Shown piece after piece: positions 21,060-29,900 of a stretch of DNA of 64,000 nt. Both the position numbers and the translations under genes were made by a program. Position 1 is the first letter of the stretch, and the number at the start of each line of letters is the position of its first letter. The notes under the pieces were generated by a model. It did not search any database. It was not told the origin of the DNA and saw nothing but the letters and a program-made list of their open reading frames with translations. Location: the NCBI RefSeq assembly GCF_016801865.2, contig NC_068938.1:110732141-110796140 (forward strand). Reading direction: 5' to 3'. The DNA is from Culex pipiens pallens (Eukaryota; Arthropoda; Insecta; Diptera; Culicidae).

Positions 21060-22117
21060 ATTCTATTGCAATCGCAAAGCTGGAAAGAATGGGAATCGGT
21101 GGGGTTCTCCTGCGTTGGTTTCAATCCTATCTAACCGGCCGGAAAATTAGCGTCAAGATCGGTGATTGGCTGTCCGCTGTCTTCGAAGCCTTTTCGGGAA
21201 TTGCACAAGGCAGTCACTTGGGACCACTTGTATTCCTGCTGTACTACAACGACTGTAACCATTCTATCTCGGTTCCACGCCTGTCGTACGCGGACGACAT
21301 GAAAATCTACTGCCGGATTGACAATGCATCTGATGCTCAAGTTCTCCAACAACAGCTGATCAACTTCGCGGAATGGTGCAAAATTAACCGAATGGTCGTT
21401 AATCCAACCAAATGCTCCGTTATCTCTTTTTCCAGAAAACGTAACCCGATTAAGTTCGAGTACCAGATTTGCGGCACTTCAATTCCTCGTGAGAACTGCG
21501 TTAAGGACCTGGGTGTGCTCCTCGACACGGAGCTGACATACAAGCAGCACATCTCCTACATCGTCTCCAAAGCATCGCGGCAACTTGGTTTTGTCTTCCG
21601 TACAGCCAAAAACTTTACTGACATCTACTGTTTGAAGGCACTTTATTGTGCGTTGGTCCGTTCCACACTAGAATACTGCTGTTCTGTGTGGAGTCCGTAC
21701 TACGAGAACAGCGTAGCGCGAATCGAGAGTGTGCAGCGAAGGTTCATCCGATATGCCCTTCGATCTCTACCCTGGCGGGATCCCTTCCGACTGCCCAGCT
21801 ACGAAAGTCGCTGTGAGCTGATCAACCTGGACACGCTAGCAGTACGACGAAATGTGTGCCGATCACTCCTAGTTGCCGACGTTTTGACCTCGAGAGTGCA
21901 GTGTCCGGCCATTCTCCGTGGATTGAACATTTTCGCCCCCATTCGGACTTTTCGGAACTCCCCATTCCTACGTGTCCCTATCCGTCAAACAAATTATGCA
22001 ATGTACAGTGCACTGACAGGGCTACACCGGGCGTTTAATTTTGTCGCTTCTTTGTTCGATTTTAACTTGTCTCGTGATGTTATCAAAAGGAAATTCTTGT
22101 TGTTCTTTAGACGTTAA
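21060..22117 (+). pseudogene. CR1-like ORF2, 3' part (RT palm, thumb and C-terminus)
   Basis: Continuation of the LINE RT after the copia insertion. From MGIGGVLLRWFQSYL through GIAQGSHLGPLVFLLY, it has the catalytic LSYADDMKIY (about 21284-21313) and the thumb/C-terminal motifs VKDLGVLLD and EYCCSVWSPYY. The open frame runs to a TAA at 22115-22117. Removing the copia insert plus one GAACC brings this frame into register with the 5' part, so the LINE itself has no other visible break in ORF2. Confidence 0.85.
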
Positions 22118-22191
22118 TTTATGTATTAGTTTGTAAGGTAAAACACCATTGGGGCCCGAGCCTGTTGGTGTCCAAATAAATAAATAAAAAT
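22118..22191 (+). other. CR1-like 3' UTR and terminal tandem repeat
   Basis: A short 3' UTR (TTGGGGCCCGAGCCTGTTGG) followed by AAATAAATAAATAAA, the short-repeat end usual for CR1-group LINEs. Confidence 0.75.
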
Positions 22192-22920
22192 TGTAATTAC
22201 AAAGCCAAACATTCCTATACCTAGTTTTTAAACCTGTCTTGCCGGCCCAAACAAAAAACCATAAATCAACTGTTCATATTTTACAAGTTGAACACTCGTT
22301 GTTAAGACGACTATTTCGTGCCTTCCATTTTATTAGGACACACAAGCTTTGCAAACAGGAGCGTATCCCTATCATACCTTTTGTAAACTGTTATTTGAGT
22401 GGGAGAGATACAAAACCCATGTGCCCTTTTGAAATGTTAGGCTCTATTTGATCGTCAAACCTCCAGTAGATCCTCGATTCGCAACAATGGTCGATACAAC
22501 CATAATCCGAAAACCGTTAGTTCAACAGATTAACGAATTTTGTCCGATATCATTTCATTATTGATTGATCGAGACTCTATGGAAATTTTGACATATCAAA
22601 ATGCTTTGTATTATTACTTAAATGGAAGTTTAAAATTTATGCACGTAACATTTTTTAAATAAATTTCAAAATCTATTCTATCCTACAATGCCTAGAAGAG
22701 GCCTCTGTTTCTGTTGTGAGTAAGCGCTGGTTTCAGAGTTCATTTTTCAATTTAAAAGGGGTGGGAGACGACTAATTTGCTTCATGAACTCCTACTCGGC
22801 CTTGGGACCACCTCTTAAGACACTGATGGCTCCTAGCTAGGAATTAAACCTAGACACAGCGTCGAGGCCCGCTTCGCATGGCAAAAATGTTGGCTGGGGG
22901 GGAAGTGATATTATCACGAA
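22192..22920. other. Interior of the hAT-like element, possible tRNA-like stretch
   Basis: Mostly AT-rich. Between about 22820 and 22885 the minus strand has a B-box-like TAGGTTTAATTCCTA preceded by GCGAAGCGGGCCTCGAC, a weak tRNA-like pattern that may be a SINE relic. Confidence 0.3.
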
Positions 22921-24376
22921 ATTTTATTTTAAAAGTTTTTTTCTTATTTTGAAAATGAAAACTTTTACTGCTACAGTTTTTGAAAATCTCATTGCTCACT
23001 GATTTAAAAGTTTTTACTTTTAATTCGACTGTAAAATTTCTTTCATTTTGACGTTCTCGTGTAACCGTGTACGCCTAAGTCGCAAATGTAAACAAACACT
23101 TTGGTGGGTACGGTGGGTACGGTGGTGCTGGTGAGTCTAGGACGCAAAGCAAAGCCGACCGCGGCAGCAGCCAGGACTCGGACGCGGAAACCTTCGTGAG
23201 CCAAACAGCAGCAGCGGAACGCCTTCGAAGGAGGGTGGTGCAGGAGCGGGACGAGGTCGAGTGCTCGAAAAGGACAAGGCCAGCTTCCTGCAGGAACTGC
23301 AGCTGTTCCATGGCCGGAATGCGTAAGAAGGAAGCTTGGGTGTTTTGTGGGGTTTGTGATTGATTTTGTTTGTTTTTGTAGGATGAGAGGAAGGAATGTG
23401 GTTTCGCACCGGTTGTATTGGGTGGTGGTGGCCCGGGATTGGTGGTTGAAGGTCAATTCGCGTGAGGACTGGGGCGCGATCATCGAGGAGATGGCGCTGC
23501 CGAAGCGTTGCGTGAACAACGAGATTGCGTTGAAGAATATTAACTTCCGGTTTTTGGACAAGTACGCGAAAGTTTATTTTCACGATGGGCCTCCGACGAA
23601 GAGGAGGACGACGAAAAGCTACAAAATCGGAGGTGGTCAGCGCAGATGTTGCACTCGGTGCCGGCGATTTACAGCACCGGTGAGTAATGAGAATGTGTGC
23701 AGTGGCTAGCCAACTTCACTTACTTTCCATCTCTTTTAGCAACTTCCCGCCCACAAACACTCCGTTCCGAGGGCCTCATCAACTCCATGTTCCGGATGCG
23801 CTTCCAGGATCGGGAACTCCCCGTTCAGGCACTTTACTTCCCAGCCGGGAAACGTCGACCACCCTTCCCGAATCAATGGCCAACTCCTCCAAGACTGTCC
23901 TGATTGAGGCCGGAAACGTGACCATCGTGTTACACTGCTGTCGCGCGTCGAAGCCTCCATCCGGAACCGTCCAGCCTGGGATATTCGGAAGTGACCGGTG
24001 GCGTACCGTATGAATCGGTACAGCTTGGACTCGGATATTGGCCTACCATGAGCTGAAGCTAGTGGAGAAGCGTTAAATACAATAAAAAATGTTTTTTTTT
24101 AACATACAGTTTAATTTTTTTTAAATAAATGTAAAAAAAACCAAGCACATTTTTCTGAAATTATCCCTGTAGTGCTAAATGTTGTGTATTCTTGCCATAA
24201 AAGGTTTCTTTTCCAATTAAAAGTAAAATACTTTTACCAATACAACGATTTTGTTCCATAAATGCATAGTAAATTGAAAAGTTTGAACTTTCTACGAATA
24301 TTCACCAACGCGAACTTTTAATCCAACGAACGATCTTTTTAAATTTAGAGTAATTTTTCTTTGTGTGTAAACACAG
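22921..24376 (+). mobile_element. Mobile unit carrying an ARID2/BAP170 gene fragment, copy 1
   Basis: Sequence homologous to 47251-48797 in inverse orientation, including non-coding flanks on both sides of the gene fragment. The right end (GAGTAATTTTTCTTTGTGTG) matches the corresponding end of copy 2. The left end is truncated relative to copy 2. No transposase is present. The shared borders define a transposable unit of about 1.5 kb. Confidence 0.7.
23120..24012 (+). pseudogene. ARID-domain fragment of an ARID2/BAP170-like gene
   Basis: The protein-level match is to the AT-rich interaction domain of the SWI/SNF (PBAP) subunit ARID2/BAP170. FLQELQLFHGRNA (near 23287) is the domain start. After an intron-like gap (GTAAGA at about 23324 to TTGTAG at about 23381) the frame reads LYWVVVARDWWLKVNSREDW, MALPKRCVNNEIALKNI and FRFLDKYAKVYFHDG, followed by RRTTKSYKIGG. 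A second intron-like gap (GTGAGT near 23680 to TTTTAG near 23739) leads to a poorly conserved exon. Frame breaks and lost ARID residues make it a pseudogene. Retained introns mean it was copied as DNA, not mRNA. About 100 bp found in copy 2 is deleted here near 23762. Confidence 0.75.
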
Positions 24377-24744
24377 TTAAAACTGAAAGAAATAACATTT
24401 AGTCTCTTTTTGTAAATTTAAAGACAACAATCCAAGTTTTTTCATAAATTTCACAATTTTACGAAATGGATTATTTTGTTTTCCTGCACAATTTAAAAGT
24501 TAGTTAAAAAAAATCAATATAAAAATTATAAGAATTAAAATCAAACATGAAGAATGTTCTTATGATATGTTAAAAATTGATCTCCAGCTTATTTTTTTAA
24601 TTCATACAATAATTTTATTTATTTAATACATCATGAACAGCCTTAAGGGCCGGTCATAGAAATATTTTAAAAAGCCATCGCGGGCCGGATGAAATGGCTT
24701 CACGGGCCGGATCCGGCCCGCGGGCCGGACGTTGGGCAGGCCTG
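24377..24744. other. Right subterminal region of the hAT-like element
   Basis: AT-rich until about 24640, then GGGCCGG-rich repeats up to the terminus, mirroring the GGCCC-rich left end at 11560-11615. Confidence 0.6.
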
Positions 24745-24910
24745 TTTTAGAGGATATTGAAGTGCAATCAACTGAAAACCCCTTCGGATGATCGAGCTCT
24801 AGATCGAGCTTGATTGGCTGCGATAGGACCTTGCGCTTTGACTTTGAATTTTAAATAGGATTTAACCCGCAAAATCTGTGCGTTTTGGTTTTTGACAGTT
24901 TTGAACCCCT

Positions 24911-25270
24911 TAAAGCGGTATACGCACATCGGAAGGAACCGGTCAAGAAAAATTTCAAATGGGCAGCAGCGGCAGCGAAAGCAAGCCAGAGAGGGCGAAG
25001 AAAAGCCCCAAGAAAACGCTCCATCTCCTTTGTTCTGCTGTTCGTAAAGTCGTTTCTTGACCCCTTTCCTTCCGATCTCCATACTAGCCTTAAAGCGGTA
25101 TACGCACTTCGGAAGGAATCGGTCAAGAAAAAATCCAAATGGGCAGCAGCGGCAGAGTAAGCAAGCCAGAGAGGGTGAAGAAAAGCCCCAAGAAATCGCT
25201 TCCTCTCCTTTGTTCTGCTGTTCGTAAAGCTGTTTCTTGACCCCTTTCCTTCCGATCAGCGTACTAGCCT
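24911..25270. repeat. Two tandem 180-bp units of a dispersed repeat
   Basis: TTAAAGCGGTATACGCAC starts units at 24911 and 25091. Each unit has GGAAGGAA(C/T)CGGTCAAGAAA near its start and TTTCTTGACCCCTTTCCTTC near its end, an imperfect inverted pair. Single diverged copies are at 59692-59862 and 43083-43232. The open frames across it are shadows of the repeat. Confidence 0.8.
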
Positions 25271-25371
25271 TAACGATTGTTGCATTTTTCAAAAAACTCA
25301 TGAGCTCATAGTCCGTGTTCCAGGGAACAACTTTGCCGAAGAGTGCAAAAAGATTTGTCCACTATTAAAAT

Positions 25372-25436
25372 CTAGATTTTTTTTTAAAGGTCCAATAAGC
25401 TATTGTGTTTCATATGTTTATAGGACCTAAGTCTAG
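25372..25436 (+). mobile_element. 65-bp GGTCC-type MITE
   Basis: Ends CTAGA...TCTAG with inner GGTCCAATAA and TATAGGACC in inverted arrangement. AAAT flanks both sides (25368-25371, 25437-25440). It is the inverted relative of 2055-2126. Confidence 0.75.
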
Positions 25437-25657
25437 AAATGTTACAGAATTTTTAACACCGCCGCTGAAAACATCAACTTTTTTTCACTCTCTTCTGGCA
25501 GCACTTGCTGCTCCTGCAGAAAAGATTGAGGCAGGCGTCGCGACACTCATGCAACCGCAAGCAAGGTGAAGGAAAGGTTCGATAGGGTTGAAAATAATTT
25601 ATAAGGTCTTTTTTTATAAGCAAGTTTACCGCATTGGCAGATCATTAATGTTTGGAG

Positions 25658-26477
25658 TAGAGGTGGGCAAACCCGCTCTTTTTTAGGAGCCGCTCATTTT
25701 CATTCGCTCATTAAAAAGAGCCGCTCTTTTGAACGGCTCTTTCGCTCTTTTTTAAAATTTTGATGAAAATGTTTTTTAAGAATCGTGTGATTTTATAAGT
25801 TATTTCATATTGGACTTTTTATTATTTGATAAAAAAAAAATAAAACTGTAAACGAGAAGATGCCCTTGAAAACCATAGGTCTTGGTGGTCTCTATGTCAA
25901 ATTTCTACTCGAACCTAAACATTCGAGTAATTGAATGGCATCCAAACTAAAATCTAGGATGCTGGAAAAATTTGCTATTAATTTTATGATTGCGTTTATT
26001 TCTGCAACAATTGAACTAATGCTGATATTTTATTTGAAGAAAATATTCTGTGAACTCTTTTCTACATTCTGATTTAATCAATAAGTTTAATCAGACAAAA
26101 GGATTTATTTTTTTTTCAAAATTTCTAAACTATTTAGTAGATTTTTGGTAATATTTTACAAATTATGCAATTTGAAATGCTCAAATTTGTATTCCGGTAA
26201 TACTTTAATGTACAATCAGTTGTACAATGAAAAAAAAATATTTTTTTTTATTTAAATGATTGAAATTGCATTTCGATTGTCAAAAACAAATTTAATGCTA
26301 TTTTTTTAATTCAATAAATTATATTTATAGCAAAAATCATGCCATCGTGAAACGGTTCTTTCAAAAGACCGGAGTTTAAAAAAGAACCGCGGTTCTTTTT
26401 TTTGCGAGCCACGGTACGTTCGCTCTTTTCAGTGAACCGGCTCTTTGAGCGGCTCACTGTTTTTTTGCCCACCTCTA
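25658..26477. mobile_element. Non-autonomous hAT element, 820 bp
   Basis: The termini are TAGAGGTGGGCAAA and its exact complement TTTGCCCACCTCTA. GTTTGGAG flanks both sides (25650-25657, 26478-26485), an 8-bp hAT duplication. Subterminal regions are rich in GAGC(C/G)GCTC-type words; the interior is AT-rich with no transposase. It ends 460 bp upstream of the RIOK3 start codon. Confidence 0.9.
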
Positions 26478-26485
26478 GTTTGGAG

Positions 26486-26936
26486 CGATTACGCCGCTGG
26501 TTGCTTCTTTCACTTCCATTTCGATTTTTTCCCCGGTTGAAAACAAAATTTCCGAAACAACGAAAAGCGCGCGCTTCTAACTGTTTTGTTTTGATGTAAC
26601 ACGCTGATGGAAATGCTCCCATCTTTTTACTCGTTTTACACCTACGCCACATGGAAATAATTTATTCAAAAAGTGACTTCCTAAATTTATTCAAAGATAG
26701 GCTGTTCTACTTGACCGTGTAGAAATGTCAAAACATTGTGCAATTTTCCGTGTGTCACAGTTTTAAAAGCACTACAAATATTTTTCTAACTCGGTGAATT
26801 TCACAACGTTTTGCAGCAGCGAGTGCAAAACACGAAGTGCGTCGAATCAATTTACTTCCATTTAGCTAGGCTAGAACTCGGTGCTAACTATATTTTTAAG
26901 AAAGTGCGCGTTTATCGTTAGTGAATCAAACTCAAA
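26486..26936 (+). promoter_or_regulatory. RIOK3 upstream region and 5' UTR
   Basis: Unique sequence between the hAT element and the RIOK3 start codon. No TATA box is obvious. The start context is CTCAAAATGACC. The region presumably holds the promoter, now bordered by the hAT insertion. Confidence 0.5.
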
Positions 26937-29900
26937 ATGACCTCCCCGTGGGCCCAGATCGCCGCTCCGACCGCAGTCGACCTACAGGAAATCATGTCCG
27001 AGGAGTTTGCCCGCGGTCTGCAGGAACAGGAACACGAGCAGCCGAGTCGTCCGGCGAAGAAGGTTGCTCCGGTGCAACTGCCAGCACCTCCACCACCGGA
27101 ACCCGTCGCCGGAAGCTCGCGGGCGATAGATCCGGGATTGCTGTTGGATCCGTTCGAAGAGGGGTAAAAATTGCTGACAAGGCTTATTTGGTCTATTTGA
27201 GTTGAGATGTTTTGTTTCTCTTGCAGACCGGGACCGTCCAGTCGATGCGTGGAGGACGTGATTCCGGAAGATGTGTTGAGGGCGATTGAGGAAGCCGATC
27301 AAAAGCAGCTGGAATCGGATGTGGCCATTGCGAAGCTGTTGCAGGCGCAGTTTGACTCCGAGTACGACGAGCAGTTGAAACGGGAAGAGAACCACCGGAA
27401 CAAGAACTCGTGCGTGAAGATTTCGTTGAAAAACTATCGGATGGTCCCGGAAGAGTTGCTGTACGACGAGGAGGACCAGGCTGAGGTTCCGGTTGATCCG
27501 AAAGCGGACTGGGATCGGTTTGAGACGAACGAGAAGGAGGAGAAAACGATTCCGAGGGTCGGGTACAAGGTCAACGAGGACGGAGAAATGGTCACGAAGC
27601 ACAACCAGGACATTTCCGGGCGGAAGAATGCGTGCAAGGTTATGTCATTTCCGCCGGAGTTTTCCACCGGGGACGGGGCAGGATTCGATATGAAGTTGTC
27701 GAATAAGGTTTTCAACCAACTCAAGTCGCACTCGAAGAAGACAACCAAAAAGCAGCACAAAGCGGCGGACCGGAAGGAGAACATCGCGACGGCGGAAATG
27801 GGTCTGGATGAACCGACGAGGATGATTCTGTACAAGTGGATCAACAATCAGCTGCTGGAATCGATCGACGGAATTATATCCACCGGGAAGGAAGCGGTTA
27901 TTTTGCACGGTGAGACGGATCCGACCAACCCGAACCTGGAGGAAGACGAATCGTACCCAAAAGAGGTGGCAATCAAAGTGTTCAGCACGACGCTCAACGA
28001 GTTTAAGCAGCGTGATCGTTACATCAAAGACGACTTCCGGTTCGCGGGTCGATTCTCGAAGCAAAACGCCCGAACCGTCATCAACATGTGGGCCGAAAAG
28101 GAGTTGCACAACCTGAACCGCATGAAAAGGATCGGAATCCGGTGTCCGGAAGTGGTCGTGCTCAAGAAGAACATTCTGGTAATGTCCTTTATCGGGGAAA
28201 ATCTGGTTCCGGCACCGAAGCTGAAGGAAGCCGTCCTGAACGAGGCGCAGCTGATTTGCGCGTACGAAGAAATGGTCGAAATTATGCACAAGCTGTACAA
28301 TGAAGCGAGACTGGTTCACGCCGACTTGTCCGAGTACAACATCCTGTGGTTTGACGAGCAGTGCTGGATCATCGACGTGGCGCAGTCCGTTGAGCCGGGT
28401 CACCCGGGGGCGCTCGAGTTCCTGATGCGAGATTGCGACAACATTAGCACGGTAAGAGGTGGTTCAACTCAGGGCTGTGGAGTCGGGTATCTTTTGCAGA
28501 GACTTAGATTTCGGCTTCTTCTTAAAATTCAGCGACTCAAAGCCCTAGTTTAACATAAAATATACGTGGTTAAAAAAATTAACATAAAATCAAAAAAAAA
28601 ACGCTATAAACACTTTAAAAAAATTTAATTAAAAAATGATAAAAAAATTATTTAAAAAAGATTCAAAAAATTAAAAAAAAATCTGCGTTAAATTTCTACT
28701 CTACTAGGGTATTTGTCCCTATTTTGGGCCTACTAAGCAGAGCGTACTTTTAATTTGATGTATGCTCAAAGGCTGCTATAGGCAACCTAGCTTATACTAT
28801 ACAAGCCTTACCCGCACGCAGAAAAATAAGGCATATTTTTATCAACAAAACGTTTTGTTGATTTGAAAATAAACATTTTTGTTGAATCAACGCTAAACGT
28901 CAAAGCCGCTTTTTCAAAACAACAAAAGACTTTTGTGGAATTGAGAAAATCAAGGTTTGTTTAAAGTTTAAACGCAATTTTGTTGTTGATTATATTCAAT
29001 AAAATTTTTGTTGATTCAAACCTCGTACAGGGTGATTCTACAATACATTTTTCTGCGTGCGACAAACTTTGTTCTGCCTTTTTTTCATTTGTTGACGTTT
29101 TTTGCTTTTTTGCTTATCCAGCCTCCTGTGATCAAAATTTGATTTTACGCAACATTCTCCTTACAATTTGCCGATGCTCCGGAATCGGTTCCATAGTGGC
29201 CAAAGTTGTAACATTTTGGCGTAAAAACCTTCCTTCCTTACGAACCCAACGCAACAAAGAGCACCTCGATCCGACGTTCCGTGTTGAATTGATTCGCGTT
29301 CGAACAAAACCGTCGAATTTTTTTATATATATAAGATAGATAAATAAGTTGGTTTGTTAATGCTAATGCTCGTACTTAATCACATATTTGATAAAAATAT
29401 CATTTATCGCTGTTTAAGCCCGAAAAACAAAAACATTTTTTGTCCCTATTTTGGACCTAATGCGTACTCGCCAAGAAAAATGTGAAAAGTGATATATTTT
29501 TTGCTTTATTTCAGTGTTGGAATTCGAGCGAGAAGAAGGAAAGCATTTCTCGCTCGCGAGCGAGGGAGAGAACTTGTAGTACTTTTCTCTTCTCGCTCGC
29601 GCTCGCATTTTCGTTCGCGTTCTCGCTCTCGCCGCGAGCGCTTGCGAGCGCCTCGGGCTAGCCGTTCGTCCCAAGCTAGCATTTTTTTTTTTTTATCAGG
29701 CTTATGAATGCAAACCAGGCGATGGTATAAAGGTGTAACTTCAATCGCTATGTTGTTTTGTGTTCGTTTCTAACACGTTCAACTTCTCGCGAACGGACAA
29801 TTCTGGCTCGCGAGAAAGCCCGTTCGCGAGCGGAGGAGAACTCGAGAGAGAGATTTTTCTCGCGGGAGCGCGAGAATACCAACACTGCTTTATTTCGAAT

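Larger units (their letters stand above)
12430..22191 (+). mobile_element. CR1-like non-LTR retrotransposon split by a copia element
   Basis: A two-ORF LINE. The 5' region holds two copies of a TTTTCCG-TATACGTCTAG motif (about 12449-12494). ORF1 is at 12770-13717, ORF2 in two parts (13568-16720 and 21060-22117), and the 3' UTR ends in AAATAAATAAATAAA near 22191. A short tandem 3' repeat without long poly(A) suits the CR1/Q/T1 group. The PHD-type finger in ORF1 and the EN-RT order of ORF2 agree. Without the copia insertion and one target copy, the ORF2 frame is continuous. Confidence 0.85.
11543..24744. mobile_element. hAT-like termini bracketing 13.2 kb of nested elements
   Basis: The left end CAGGGGTTCCCAACCTTTTG and the right end, read inverted as CAGGCCTGCCCAACG, are hAT-like and both sit in GGGCC-rich subterminal sequence. 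TTTTAGAG flanks immediately on both sides (11535-11542 and 24745-24752), an 8-bp duplication as expected for hAT. No transposase frame survives. Inside lie a CR1-like LINE, a copia element within it, and an ARID-fragment element. The original hAT was probably a short non-autonomous copy that later received these insertions. Confidence 0.75.

Noticed and set aside
28452..28553. RIOK3 exon 2 reading on into VRGGSTQGCG
   Set aside because: A GTAAGAGG donor at 28452 and an in-phase exon with the expected RIO3 continuation (FFTKRGV) at 32833 show it is intron.
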